The notes under the pieces were generated by a model. That model did no database searches and was not told where the DNA came from. It worked only from the letters and a program-made list of their open reading frames with translations. Below, piece by piece: positions 14,101-27,293 of a stretch of DNA of 64,000 nucleotides (position 1 is its first letter; the number at the start of each line of letters is the position of its first letter). A program made the position numbers and the translations under genes. The stretch is from Baylisascaris procyonis (Eukaryota; Nematoda; Chromadorea; Rhabditida; Ascarididae). The DNA lies in assembly GCA_037389465.1 (NCBI GenBank), contig JAZARR010000064.1, forward strand, positions 1-64,000, in the 5' to 3' direction.

Positions 14101-17100
14101 CTCTAGAACGAATGATCCTTTGGGTTGCTTTGAACGATAAAATTGCAAACGTCCGGTATAACTTTCGCTTTAGGAAACCGATGACGGTGCCAACAGAAAA
14201 GTTTTACTGTTTCCGTTACAACAGAACAGGAGCAAGTTTCTCAAGCATAAGCCTTCTAACCTCCAACCCATCGACCCCTCTCTTTCTGCCGTGATAGACC
14301 AATCCTACACAAGTTCTTCGTCGAATTCGATCCTATCCCCACTAAAAATTCATCTCCCCCTTCTGACGAGCTGGAGCGTTACGATGCCTGGAGGCATAAA
14401 CATGGCGCTTTATGGTATATCAAAGTGATGTGATCAGAGCACAGAATTTTGCAAAGAAAGTGCTACAGTAAAAATCAAGTTTGCAAATTCCAGGGTTCGT
14501 TGGCAAGTGAGAATGTGTTCGAGGATGGTTCCCCAATTTCGGCACCGTTATCAATCGTCAAAGCAGAGCAAACACAACAATCAGGCAATCTTTTATTTTG
14601 AAACTTCTAATCAATAGTGGACTCGCTAATTTTCGATCAGAAACCCATCACTTCTTCCTCCCAAATCGTCAGTTTACCGTTATCTTCTCATTATACCAAG
14701 AGACGTTTCCCAGATTCCATATGTAAACTAATGAAAGCAAAAGCTCGCCGACGCTCAAAGCTTGAATGGAAGAGGTTTTTGACACTCGCAAGATGTATTC
14801 TATAAGATAATTTATGGTTATATATGGCATATTAAATGATAGAAGAATGACTACACTATTGGAAGCGAGTTAATCAAAAGGCACTGCATTAGTGATGTTA
14901 GTTAATTTCTTTAGAGGATTGCTCTCGTCCGACTGAGTCGTCATTAACAAATTCATCGGTGACTTCATGCAATGATGCGGCTCAAATGGATATTTACCGC
15001 GATTTGATTCTACGTCATCTCATTCAAGATATCAGCACTACGTGTTCCAAACTTGCACTTCCAACAGGTTCGTTCAATCGGTTTATCATTTTATGTTCTC
15101 CTCTCTTGGAAATTCTTTTCGTCGAAAAGCTGAGATGATATGCAACTCATTGGAGTTGTAAACTTTCCCTTAAATGGGCCTACAAAATTTTATCTGCACA
15201 GGCCTACTCGTGTAGTTGACGAACAAAAGCAATATGTTGATCGACTGACGCCTGAGGAAATACTCATAGACTTATCGTGATGCATTCCGCTGACAAATAC
15301 TTTTAACGTTTCGCTATCATCAACAGGCAAAAAAATTTTAATTATGCGCATAAGCAATTCTTTCATTGAGTTTCCGTTCGATATTCCATGCATATTCTTT
15401 ATCCCTTTAGAAGATTTGTCACACAAAAAAAGTTTGCTTTGATCACCTCAGAATAAGCAAACATGATTATATGATTCGTTGCTAAACAATTCCAACAAAC
15501 CTGATTTCCACTGAAGGTGAATAAGCCGTAATAGAGTTGTGTTGCGAGAAATGCGCTTCTCAATGTGTTCTATGTTTGACTCTGTTAAAATAATCTGCTA
15601 AAATATTGCAGGCTAGCGATCCCTAATTGTAGCGAAAGGATGGTTGAGAAAAGTTGTACCTTAACATGGTTGAAATAAGCGAAGCATATTTTCTGCGTGT
15701 GTACGAAGAAAAAGCATAAATTTTCATCTTTGAAAGAAAATTTCACATTTCGCATTGTTTCTCTCAACCACTCTCTACATTGAAATATTTTGAAGCATAT
15801 AATTTTCAGTAAACTCACTCATTCTGTAGATTTTTATTTTTCACGTGGATAGATTTGGAAAATTTTCAAAATTTCTCATTAAAAAATTACAAGAATATCT
15901 GGCACCTTCGGCAGCAATAAGTTACTTGACGGAGATTAAGATGATTTCGTTCGCAGCAGTGGATTAGGCTTGGCATTTGGAGCGCTCTCAAAAGAAATCA
16001 AGCACTACCCAAAAGAAAAGGCTTCAGCAGGCGCGTCCAAAAGAAACAATAAATTTTATTGCGCCTCAATACAAGTTGCGAATGAAAGTACAACTCAAAT
16101 ACGTTCGATGTGGTTCGGCAGCTCATAATTATACATCGTGAAACCACTTTTTGGTGCCGTTGTTTTCTTGCGCAGAAAAGATCCTGCACATTTTGATATT
16201 GATTCACTGCAACTGCTTGTCAAATACGTCGCATATGAAACAGTGTGTTAAGAGGTGTTTTGAGAGTTTGTATTGGAGTTCCAACCTATAGCCACGCTGG
16301 CATACTGCACTTCACACATGAAGCAAATGCGCCACGCATTTTTAGTGGCTCAGAGATTAGGAAGAACGAAGGGAGAAGCAAGCAAAGTTTCTGGCGCTGC
16401 TAAGTTTCAACCTGAAGTGAATGTCTGCGTTCGATGGAGGAACTTGAATGCTTGAGCACAACTGTGTCGCGGCACGCCCACAGTGTTGGTTTGAGAGTTG
16501 CAACTTACTGTTAGGTATAAAAAAGCAGGCTCTGCTTTGATTCTTTTCCCAGTCATGCTGAATGTCTTATCGCTCAGCGTTTTTGACTTTCGGTTTCAGA
16601 TCCCTATGTTTGGACGGCAGAGCACAGCGGACGATGGATCTCGGATATGTGTATGCAATTCCAGCTTCCTCCACCACGACAGCTATTCCTTGCGGGACGT
16701 GTTCTTCTCGCAATGAGTCAGGAGGAATTCATGGCTCGTGCACCCGAAGGTGGCGATACATTGCACGCTCAGCTGCAGTTGTGGAAAACCGGTAGTTGCA
16801 TTCATGTACTTTGATAGTTGTTGATAGGCTGGCTGATTTCTTGATCTCGCTTAAAAAATTATCCGTTCCATATGCAAGAAATTGATGAGTCGCTAAAACC
16901 ACTTTCTAATAGCTTCGAATATTAAACAATACAATTGAAATTTTGCGAGCGGTGATTGGATTGGGTCATAAGATGTGCCATTCTCATTCCATCAAGCAAA
17001 TTTGTTATTAATTCTGTTCAGTTGCATTTCAGACTTGCAAAACCTTTTGTTGACAAATCAGAGGTCAGTTGATGTGAATTTTAGTAGAGAGATGCTCTTT

Positions 17101-20100
17101 TTTTTCCTTTTTTCTCATCCACATGTCACCTGAGTAATGAACCAATGCCAGTCATCTTTGCAAGGTGCACAGTCCGTCCTTACTTGCGTCACTTCTGCAG
17201 TTCCACTTACTACATGCACAATTTAACATTTAATTAAAGGATTTAAAAAAAAGTGAAATTACAAACAGTTCCAAAAGAAGCTTCTTTGGTGGTTGATGGC
17301 TGTCCGAAGACGCCAAGAGCTATCTTTGATCACCAAAAGCTGCCAATAAACCTTTCAATAGCCCATCTCTCGTAATGGGGAGAATTGCTGTGGGAAGAGG
17401 TGTCCGCTGTCTCATTCACCTAAACTAAAGGCAACGAAGGTGAGAGGAATGAAGTGCAGTGCTTCTCATTTATTTGTCAATCCCTTGTCCACCCATAAAA
17501 GTGCTGTGCTAACGAACGTTTCATTTACGAGTTTATTTTCTCAACCGGAAATTCTTTGCAAGTAAGTGTTTATATGCTTTAAAGCTGTTGATATACCTCG
17601 CCATATATTGTATGTAGTTTACTAATGATGAAGGAATGAGAAGTAAAGAAGTATCTGAGAATTGCATCTCAGGAAAACTGGACTTCGATCATATATTCCA
17701 GAGAGCTAACACTTTTCTAGATAAGTGAGCAAATGTGTGCACAAATTTTTTGCATCATAAACGTCATAGTTATCGGTCTCTTGTTTCGTAAGCAACAAAT
17801 ATATATAAATATGAGTTCCTGCAAAAAAATTAGTAAAATCGTTTTCATTGTTTAGTGGATATTAAAGCTTATAGGGTTGACAATATTCCTTTAAAACGTG
17901 CCTTGGATGTCGAATAGGGCGAATATCTTTTTCTCAAAAGCTTTTCACCATTGAGCATCTGCAAGCACTATAGACAGTATTGAGAATTTAAGTGCTCACA
18001 ATGTAGCACTCTATGGGAATAGGAAGAAAATTCACGATATTGCGATGAAAACTTCAGTAAGTTGTTGCGTTCATTTTTTTTACTTTCGAATTAGCGACAA
18101 AAGATCTTAAACGAATGGGGAGTCACCATTCTATCGTGTTGCGTTCAAATATGCGAACAAAATACGGTTTGCTAGCAACTTATTGAAAGCGTCATATACT
18201 TTTAAGCATTCGAGTCATACACTCAACAGAATAATGGCACAACTCAAAACAATCAAGGTGTGACTCAAAACAGCGCACGACTAGCAGCAGCCGATTGGGT
18301 GAGCTTTTTCATGTTTCTCAAGTCGAAGGAGCCTACCATTTGCCTAAAGGACTGACACGCTTATGTGCTTGCTTGAAAATGGAATGAACAAAAATTTCCT
18401 CTAGAAACCGCACTGTAAATGAAGTATAACATCTTATTATTATTTATATCGCCATCAATAAATCCAGCCGTGAAAGGGGAGTCGCATCTGGTATTACTCT
18501 TTTGCTCGTTGTTTTCTATGAACTGAGAAAATATTTTCCACAATATGTTTGTTGGTGTTCAAAAACGCTGGAGAAGAATGTTGTATACAGTAATCGCTAA
18601 AAATTGTGAAGCGTTTCCTATTGATGTGCGATGATTTCGTAGTGCGGATACAACACTTCCAGCCCAGGTCGTTTAGGTTTCAGATTTGAGAACTGTGAGT
18701 GAAGCACTTTCAGCCATCCCCATCGTCACCAACGCTGAACACTGGAGCGAATGGAGATCGGCTTGGCTCGGCACAAGACTATTTGAACAATTTCAATCCG
18801 AGTACCGCCGATGTCGCCCCCAACATGAGCTATTATTCGGCGAACAACAGTGAATCTAGCGACAACTTATCTTCACTCGCAACGCTTCGCATGCTGCTGC
18901 TAGGCTTCTTTTTTTGTGAATCAGATCGATGGGAAAGTTTGTTTAATGTGCACAGTCGAGAATTTGAGGTGTGATCTAATTTTTAGGAAAGCGGGTAAGA
19001 CATTGTAATATTTGTCGCATAATATAGAATAACGCTGATCCCTCAGCAGAGTTGTACCTGAATAAGGAGGGGGTCGGAAATAATTCCTCATTGCTGTAGT
19101 CTTTTCAAAGAAAATATCTCGCTAAGTTTTTTGTTCCTCAAATGCCTTCCCACTGGAAATATAATTTAATTGCGCGATAGATTCACTATACAACTCCGTA
19201 TGAGCACATACTTAATAGAATATTTTTCTTCTTGCATTGCTAACTTTTACAGGCTCAATTCTAAATTTTCAAACCATTTTCTTTGTTCTTACCTAAATTT
19301 TGAATGATGGAATGCGTAAAAGACGCGAAAATATCTGCAAAAAAAAGTCATAGCCTGTGTCTCGAAAATTCGCTACGATTTCATTACTTCAACCAGATAT
19401 TTAGCACAATTAAGAGCTTAAGAAAAATTCCATGTGAAATATGAAAACATTCATTTGAAAGAAACATTATTCCGTTGATACAGCTCAAATTCTTTTGGCG
19501 TGAGAATTTCACGACATGACTATTCTGTTCGAAATATGCGTGCCCCTATATGCGTGATGCAAATTATTATTTCACATTAAGGTATATATGCCTAAAATTT
19601 TTATCTTCATGGATATGTAAGGCAAACATTCGCATTTCATGGGGTTTTCATTTACTGTGCATTTAAAATGAATCACAACAGCTCGAACATTTCATTCGGT
19701 AAACTTGTTGTGGCACCAAGGTTAGAAATTCTTCCGTATTTACTGAACATGATTGCTTTTACTCGTACCACTTTAGAATTTTTATTACACTTGACTGTGC
19801 ATAAATAAGCAAATTTTCCCACCACTTCACTGAAAACAATTTTTCAAAATTGAGGAACTATATGTTCTTACAATCGGACTCACATTTTGTGGCTTGGCAT
19901 ATCATAGATTCGAAAGTGAACGATTGTTGATAGACGATTTTCAGTTGAAAGTTTTCAAATAAGCTTGGAAATTGCAGCTTCGAATGGCAAAAGCATAAGA
20001 AAGTATACGACTAGCAAGCAATAGGAGTGCATCGATTCTCTATTCAGATAACTACCAAGCGCTACAACAGGATGGAGCGATTCTCAGCACTATCCATCAG

Positions 20101-22834
20101 CAGTCGTTTTTCGCAACGAGCCACTCACAGAACGCTGGCATTCTCCATAGCCCGAGTGATTCCGATATGTCTTCTAACGCATCCTCGATGAACGACGGTA
20201 GTTTTGAGGAGAAAGCTTTTTAGCCATCCTGAAATCATGGCACTATTTCTCTATTGCAAAAGCTGATTAAGCGCTAGAACAGAGCTGTTTGACGCAATGT
20301 GTGAATAGAAAAATAGAGATTTGTCGTTTTAAGAGAGTGACATGGACGACATCCCTAAAATCATGTGGTGATATCGATGGAGGCACCGCAATCTGCTTTT
20401 TAAATAATTGTATACATCTCCATTATGTGAACATTTCACGGGGAGTTTTGGGCTCTCCTTTATCAACTTCCTGTGTTTCTAGATAGTTCTTGTGGGCGTC
20501 TTCCGCATTCTTTGCGCCTTATGAATGCCCATTTCGATTAATGAATAAATTTTGGTTTTATTTTTGTGATTTCACTGCGAAACACTTACGCTCAGTGATG
20601 TTCAAACTGTTTCATTGAAAGCTCAACCAGGACCATTGTATTCTGCTTAATGGCATACCGTGTGGAGAAAGAGCAAAAATGGGTATGTGATTCTCTATTA
20701 CAGAGGATTTCTATATGATGCAGACACAATCAGACAGATATGTCCATCTTCAAGATCGTCCCATTTATTACAGTTGAACAACGATTTATGGCCATTAGCA
20801 ACTTAAGGAAGGCAAAATGATTTGAAAACATTTCGCAGAACGAGATAACGCAAGCAGCTCTGCATAATCGCCTGAACGATATTTGTTTTTAATGAGTGAT
20901 GAATTATGAGTTGTTTTATTGGATATGAACGCCTTTTTCAATTTCGTAAAAGTGCTTTTTAACGGAAGTAGAGTACCTTTTATCGAGTCAAGAAATTGCA
21001 TAACTAAAAATTTCAGGAAATAGCACCGATGGGATATGCGTGGAGGGGCGATCAGCGAGCGCACCGCATTTCCCTCGTCATTCGGGGACCGTTCATCTTT
21101 GGCATTTCATAAGGGAGCTGCTCGATCATCCGAAACAGTACAGCTCTTGCGTCAGATGGGTGGATCGAGAGGAAGGTTGGCCTCTATTTACAAAATTTAG
21201 GCCTTGTTATAGTTGAGCTATAAGAAATTAGTTCCAGAGTGATTCGCAAACGTAGTAAGCTGATAGCAACTGAAGGCTACGCTATTAGAGAAGAAGCAAG
21301 TACAAAATCTGTGTGGAACTTTCCAATTTTTTGGCACCGTGTGACGAATTTTTCCATTCGAACAATTTTGCTTTCCTCAGGATTTGGGCTTCAGACAACA
21401 TAGTTACAAGTAGCGAAACGTAACGAGATTTATTGCGGGAGAGGTCCTATATGTTTAACTATTTCTTTTGAATTTAACATGCAGAGCAAAGTGACATATA
21501 TTTTCAACTCATTTCCGATTATGACCTACAAGGCTTTGCTACCATACTTGAAATCTGTGGAAAAGCACTGGAGCCTTTCCAGATTTGGGTCGTTTTGTTG
21601 AGGGCGCCAAATTCAAAATGTATAGAATTGAACGTGTTCGATTGGTCAAGAAATAACGCTTGTTGTGAACACTTTGTTGTTCCGAAAATAGGCTGCAAAG
21701 GCTGAAGAGTTGGTAAAAAATTATTTATGATCAGCTGATGTACAATATTTCATCTCGGTTTCTACAAGAAATTCCTTTTGCTAATTAGTACTTTCTAGAG
21801 CATTCATCAGAGCTCGAAAAGCTTACTGAAATATTGTAAATAAAGGCACAGGAATAAGCGAAGATACAGTTGCTTAATGCAAAGCATCGAAATTAAAAAA
21901 ATTACATAGATTTCAGGTGCAATTGTTAGTGACCAGAATTGGGGAACATGATTGAGAGCTTTAAGCACAAACAGTCGTAATTAACGACCATAGAATGCTG
22001 TCAAATATGGTTATCATTATAGTCGCAAGTTGGCATCTACCTCCTCCCTCCTCTCCCGTCCACTTCCTTCCCCTTCACCCACTTTCCGTTAGACCACCTT
22101 TGACGAGGCAGGAGGCGGTGAAAAGGCGATATATTCGCATCAAAGTTTTTTTCCTTCTTTCACTAAAACGGCTCCTCTCGCCTCCCGCACTTTGATCTTA
22201 ACGGTTCTCTTCTCTTTCTCTTACCCTCTAAGTTTCCAACAGAACAGTGACAACAAGACAGCTTAAAGGAATAATATTTACACCGCTTAGCCCAATACTG
22301 TGCAGTTTCTTCGCATTCCGAAAGCGCGGCAAGGTCCATCTCGGAGTTGACGCCAAAAACGCAGGATTCGGCGTACGAAAGGGAAATTTTCACTTCATCT
22401 TTGAGATGGAAATAGCGGATAGGGACCTCTAACACTTCCACGATTGGTAGGCGATGATTTAGCGCAAATTAGCAGGGCATCTATCACGCCTTAAACTTCG
22501 CTATTACTCTCCTTAGATGCGTTAACCAGAGTATGAAGTTGTAGCCCGTAGAGAGTGTTATGCCGTTATGCCCAATGTATTCCACTAACGCATTTCTTTA
22601 TCGAGCGCAATACTCACTACGAGCCTTATGTGACAAACAATGTTTGAAGGGACATTCAAAATTGAGTCGTCGCATCATCTCGCTCGCTTCTGGGGTCAGC
22701 GCAAGAACAGAGCGCAAATGAATTACGACAAGTTGTCAAGGTCACTTCGACAATACTACAAGAAAGGAATCATTCAGAAACCGGAGAAGAAGCAGCGTCT
22801 CGTCTATAAGTTTCTTCCTCCCTATAATCTTTAG
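10823..22834 (+). CDS. ets-4: ETS-family transcription factor, ETS-4/SPDEF type (multi-exon gene)
   Basis: Sequence-specific nuclear transcription factor. Traced pieces: 10823-11110, 14915-15067, 16600-16791 (Pointed domain), 18714-about 18915, 20048-20197, 21017-21175 and 22650-22834 (ETS domain). Phases agree at 15067/16600, 20197/21017 and 21175/22650. The joins 11110/14915 and 16791/18714 are unresolved. Having both PNT and ETS domains, with the LHA..LWK ending of the PNT and the YYKKGII ending of the recognition helix, points to the SPDEF subfamily. Its C. elegans member is ets-4, known for roles in lifespan and fat metabolism. The assembled protein is roughly 440 residues with the ETS domain at the very C-terminus, as in SPDEF. 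Introns are long (up to 3.8 kb). The family assignment is firm; the exon set may miss one or two small exons. Confidence 0.85.
11235..11460 (+). repeat. Imperfect TG/TGCG-rich tract in intron 1
   Basis: About 225 bases dominated by TGTG, TGCG and TGTCTG units just downstream of the 11110 donor. In a plus-strand transcript this would be a UG-rich intronic stretch. It explains the apparent 258-codon open frame. Confidence 0.75.
14915..15067 (+). CDS. ets-4: ets-4 exon: Ser/Thr-rich linker leading into the Pointed domain
   Basis: Acceptor TTCTTTAG before 14915 (or TTTAGAG before 14917) and donor CAACAG|GTTCG after 15067. It encodes a Ser/Thr/Asn-rich stretch, then an amphipathic segment around MDIYRDLILRHLIQDI and KLALPTG. 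It ends one base into a codon, and the next exon starts with the matching two bases, restoring an Asp at the join. Confidence 0.7.
16600..16791 (+). CDS. ets-4: ets-4 exon: Pointed (PNT/SAM) domain
   Basis: Acceptor GGTTTCAG before 16600 and donor ACCG|GTAGTT after 16791. The 64 codons carry the core of a Pointed domain: an initial PYVW, HSGRWISDM, LPPPRQLFLAG, then LLAMSQEEF and GGDTLHAQLQLWK. The spacing and the LHA..LWK ending match the SPDEF branch. PNT domains are helical bundles for protein interaction. An alternative donor CAT|GTACTT after 16805 would end in phase 0 and fit the next exon, so the 3' edge is uncertain by 14 nt. Confidence 0.85.
18714..18915 (+). CDS. ets-4: ets-4 exon: Ser/Asn-rich linker between Pointed and ETS domains
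   Basis: Acceptor CACTTTCAG before 18714, phase 0. The frame encodes a Ser/Pro/Asn/Tyr-rich low-complexity linker (SPSSPTLNTG .. NNSESSDNLSSL) typical of transcription factors. The next exon needs a one-base overhang. T|GTGAAT after 18915 gives this, and an earlier A|GTGAAT in the same frame is also possible, so the 3' end is tentative. The incoming phase does not match the 16791 donor unless the 16805 donor or a small extra exon is used. Confidence 0.6.
20048..20197 (+). CDS. ets-4: ets-4 exon: Gln/Ser-rich linker
   Basis: Acceptor TCTATTCAG before 20048 and donor GACG|GTAGTT after 20197. It reads as a Gln/Ser/His/Asn-rich segment (NYQALQQDG .. SPSDSDMSSNASSMNDG). It ends one base into a codon, in exact phase with the ETS exon at 21017. 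Together with that exon it keeps one open frame into the DNA-binding domain. Confidence 0.8.
21017..21175 (+). CDS. ets-4: ets-4 exon: N-terminal half of the ETS domain
   Basis: Acceptor AATTTCAG before 21017 and donor GAAG|GTTGG after 21175. After a short Gly/Ser/Pro-rich lead it encodes HLWHFIRELL, then CVRWVDREEG: helix 1 and the first strands of the ETS winged helix-turn-helix, with two of its conserved tryptophans. The intron falls inside the domain at the Glu-Gly before FKIE. Confidence 0.93.
22650..22834 (+). CDS. ets-4: ets-4 last coding exon: DNA-recognition half of the ETS domain
   Basis: Acceptor TTTGAAG before 22650, in phase with 21175. It encodes FKIESS, ARFWGQRKNR (third conserved Trp) and the recognition helix MNYDKLSRSLRQYYKKGII, whose two arginines contact the GGA core in this family. 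KPEKKQRLVYKFLPPYNL follows, then TAG at 22832-22834. The protein ends directly after the ETS domain, as in SPDEF. Confidence 0.95.
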
Positions 22835-24894
22835 ATATCAGTCCACTCGTCTAAATACTGCTCCAACATGGGCAGTAGTGCAGTAAAGGCGGTGCACATG
22901 CGCACAGCCGACCGCCTCAGTGAGGTCGTTCTATGCATCCTATGCTTCAGTATTCTATTCGATGCTGGCCACAGATTGGTCCAAAACAGGTGTTGGTACA
23001 TATATTGACCTGTAACTGCATAGCACATTGTTTTGACTGCTTGAGTTCCACTCGTTGCTACCTTCTTGCCATTCTATGCAATTGCTTTCTTGACCAGAGG
23101 GATTCTTAGTGCATGCAAATATAGCAGTAACGATCTGGAACTTTTTTTTTGCGAATTTTAGCGATGAATGCATTTTAGTGCGTTTTAGCTCATTCATTTG
23201 TTTAAAATTATGCTAGTTTTTTTGAGTGTTGTTGTTACCGTCACAAAAGACAATTCTTTAAGCCAAGAGGAAGTAGTCGAGCATATTTCAGTTCTATTTA
23301 CGTTGCCTTATCTCGAAGTTTGTTCACAACTTGAATTTTGCATCAGATAAGTTCATAACACATTCCAAAGGAATTTCTGCTATACTCTAGATGAAATAGA
23401 TCATTGTGCAGCATCTCAATAGAATATTACGCAAAATTTCGCCGCGGTCTCGGTAGTGCAATTCGCGTTATTTTTGTTCCTCGCCCAGTCCTGCCTTCCA
23501 TTCATGTAAAATTTTTCATCGCTTTTCGCTCTATAGAATTTACTGAATAAATCTGTTGAGAAATAAAAATCACGATGAAAAAACTTACATCTACTGAAAT
23601 TATTATTCACTAAATTTTCAATTCTTTAGTATTTTATTTGACACTATTTGATATTCTCACTATTTGATATTCTCGAAAAAAAATTTTTACTAAATTCTTC
23701 TGGTTATGAAGCCTCCATATGTGTTAATAGTAATTTGTATATGTGAGATTTTAGCGACAAAAAAGTTGTTCAGTCAGTATGCACTGGGATTGAACATATC
23801 ATAAGACCAAGCTGCATTTTATATGATTTGGCGCATTATTCAACTTTTCCGACGTATTGAGTCGCTATGATTGTCTTAGATGATTGATAGAGTTGATGTG
23901 ATTGCCTTCGATCGTTGCCGGTAATTCTGATGGATTATAAACTCAAGTAATATTTCAAAAAAAGGGTATTTAAAATGGGTGAAATGACCTAGAAGAGATC
24001 AAAATCTCATTTGCTTTGCTTTAAAAAAATGTGGCTATAATTGAATTATGGGCTAAAAATCATTGATGGCGCTTTCAAATGGATTCGCACCAACAAGGTC
24101 GATGCTTGTCTTTTTCACTCGCAACTTTTTTTGAAACGCAAAAACCTTATTACTATCTAGATCCCTTACACAGGAGCACCGCCAGTGAAAAGAACACGTT
24201 GACTTTTATCAGACTGCGCATATCTGACAATTACCTTTGGAATTGTTGATTTACCAGAATGGGTAAATAAATGTGACTATCTTTTCTCTCATTTTAAAGA
24301 TTAACTGAACTGATGCCCTCACGTGTAATGGTCAATAGTCTATTGTTTGTATGTTTGCAGTGCCGATGAGCTTTCTCAAACTGTTATCGCGAAGAAATTT
24401 CATTAAAACGCCATTATGCCTCATTATAAGCGATACACTGGTCATTTTGGACAATGAGTTTGGCATTTTATGCAGTATCATTTGAAGCGTTTGCTATTTC
24501 TGACCATTCGATCATCTTCGATTATGGCCGTTTTTTCGTTGTGCTTTTGCGGTTTAGGTTTTATTTTTGAAACTTATCGAGAATCGATCAGGTTGCATTT
24601 TCCATTGACAGGATCATAGACAAGTGGAAAAGCGTGTCAGAGGTGTCGATGCGATATACTCTTTTGCGGTTCCGTTTGCTAGACTGACCAATTTCACAAG
24701 TCGCGACCAAATAATTTATACTTTAGCTAATCGAAAAGTTTTTCTATAAAAACGCCATGAAAGTTTGGTTTATTTTTACGATGTGACCGCCGTAAGTTGA
24801 AGTTCCAATTGGTTGCAAAGTGCATTCAAACTGTCAGGCTTCCTCAAATGACCAAAACTAATTGAAGAGGCGATTTGATTTTTTGTTTAGAAGG

Positions 24895-25230
24895 TTATCC
24901 TTTGTTGCGTTTTATATCCGCCTGATCTTTTACCTCTGGCTTTGATGATTTTCGAGTTGAAACTATGAGGCAGTCACATTCATAGACATACACACAGACG
25001 CGATATGGTTTTAATGTCTCCATACATCTTGCGAATAAGAACTTGTAAGAACGCACGACATTGGACCATTCATGAGAGGTTTGTGCGAATGGTCGAATCA
25101 GTCGATATACAGATTTCATTACCGCATCCCTTATCGCCTGTTGATAATCGACGGAACTAGTTGGTCGATAAGCAGATTGCAAAGCACACATCGTACCGGC
25201 CTCTGTGGCGCGCTTTCCAGCTTTTTGCAT
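24895..25230 (-). CDS. Hypothetical ORF, 111 codons
   Basis: Uninterrupted minus-strand frame from ATG 25230 to a stop at 24895. The first about 75 codons have mixed, soluble-protein-like composition with several Arg, Gln, Ala and Tyr; the rest is Cys/Val- then Lys-rich. There is no signal peptide, membrane segment or motif that I recognise. A frame of this length can occur by chance in 64 kb, and no neighbouring exon supports it. Confidence 0.22.
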   Translation of the reverse strand: MQKAGKRATEAGTMCALQSAYRPTSSVDYQQAIRDAVMKSVYRLIRPFAQTSHEWSNVVRSYKFLFARCMETLKPYRVCVYVYECDCLIVSTRKSSKPEVKDQADIKRNKG

Positions 25231-27282
25231 GTTTCAATTGTAAGTTGACAACGTTAATTTGTCAGTAGTTCTAAAAGGGTTCCCACTTTGAATGAAACTT
25301 TTTAGAGTTTGAGCACTGCGAACACAATGCCGTCGTTTAATTGCATTGCAGGAAGCGCCAATAATCGTACCCAGATATGCTCTAGCCTGTATCATTGCTT
25401 AATTGTGATATTATTGTGCTATACAGATGCGCCCGGTTAATTTCTCTTTCCATATGTAAATTTCGCCTTAAAATGCTGCCGGTCACATACTGCTTTGTGT
25501 CACCTCACTTAGCGATGCCTATCTTCGCGATCTACATATTTCTTGTGTGCTATTCGCCCGAAAAAGCCTGCCTTATGTTTATTTCTTCATTTAGCTCATT
25601 TATATATTGTATTGTTCGTTATAGAACACGCCTTATGCTGAGGCCTTTTGCAGAGCGTTATTTGGCCTTCGAATTACAATTGTAGTGCTGCAAGTCGCAA
25701 GTCTTTGTTCTTTAAGCAGACAAGATATGGCAATTTCGTATACAATAGCGTGCTTTCCTGAGTTCACTTTTTATTTGAAAGTAGTCTCATTAAGGGTGTT
25801 GAGTAATTGGAAGCAAAATTAGAGGTTTGTGGTGAAGCTCTTTTTCGACGTATTCAAAGTGCATAGCGTTCTCATGTGATCAGCCCATAATTGTTTTGTT
25901 TGCTTAAAAACCATTCGCTTTGAATTTTTTTCTGGTGGAAGACAGCTGTTGTATCCATTAATTTTTTCTGCAGAGATTGACTGAGTTTTTGTCAATTTAG
26001 TGGTAGCAATTTAATGGTAGCATAAATGCCGCGCTTCCTAAAAAGTATCAGCATGAAGCGTTTAAGTTTTGGGGACGATGAAAATCAAATCCAACCAAAA
26101 CCAACCACCCCTCTCCGTTTCTTGTAGCACATTTCCGTAGGCTCCCCTTGGTGCTTGGCATCAATCGAACATTTTTGAAATCAAATTCTCGCAACTCCCG
26201 CAAACGACTCTCACAATTGAAGTTAGTGTGCTCAATAAAACGGCTAAACAGCTTCAAACCACTCCGTTTCAAGCTGTACAATTTGAAAATTTCGTCTTAA
26301 ACTTAGGGACTGTGATAGAAGGAATGGAAATTTCCGGATGGATGTTTAGTTGAACGCGCTAAACTCAAGTTCGAAGGTCGAACACGCCCAGTCAATCGGG
26401 TGCGAGATTGCTCTCTTTGTATACCTCTCAAACGTCGAATTGCCATGTGCACGTTACTTAGCAAGTGCAGTAATTTGCTCACTGCTTGAGGGTAACAAAC
26501 GAATCTTTGCGACCAAAGCACTATTATTGGTCATTGGTAATAACAGCAGTGATCCACTCAATCATTGCCGAGTATATACTGCTGCTTTGTTTTGCGTCTT
26601 CCACTCTATGGGATTATCTATGTCACATTTATAGCATTATCACTGCTGAAGTAAATCTCTCGCTTTCTGGCTTGCCTTATTTTATTTTCCAACTAAGTCG
26701 TTTGTTAAAGTCGTTCATCAACGTACGACTGATTATTTGTTGTAGGCGATATGTGACTGTTGTATTTTGCGAATTCCGAAATTGTTTTACTCTTCATATA
26801 CAATTACTTATTTCGCCGAAATGCGCTTGTCTTTTCACTGTGATCTGATTTGCTATTTCGGTGTGTACTTTTATTTACACTCTCGTAATTTATATTATAA
26901 CATCATTATCATTTATCGATTTTTATTGCAACGTTGAGAAGAATGAATTTAATTAATTTAAAACTCATATTCCTACGCTTGTTGGAAATCGAATATTTGA
27001 GAAACGAATTTTTGAAGAAATCTTCTTGTCTGATTTTCAGCAGTAATTTTTATGTGGAAAAGTTTTAATATAAGAACTAGAAGTTGCTTCTCAAGTTTGC
27101 AATTCTCATTTATTAATTTCTCGGTGTTATTTAATCATTCGATTCATATAAACGTAATTTTGATTTGGAGTGTAATCGAGTTGGATTGATAAGGAGATAA
27201 TCGGAAATGCTCCCTTAATTGATAGGTTGTAAATAAAGCAACTTAATCCAATCTCCATTAAGCCTATAGAAAATAGCAAAAT

Positions 27283-27293
27283 GGGGGGGGGGG
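27283..27293 (+). repeat. Poly-G run (11 G)
   Basis: Homopolymer of eleven G in AT-rich sequence. On the minus strand it is poly-C. Confidence 0.9.

Noticed and set aside
25395..25685. 96-codon hydrophobic plus frame that looks like membrane segments
   Set aside because: T-rich DNA gives such frames by chance; there is no receptor signature and no splice signals.
26048..26848. Overlapping frames of 70-120 codons on both strands
   Set aside because: No recognisable motif, and mutually overlapping without any splice or start logic.
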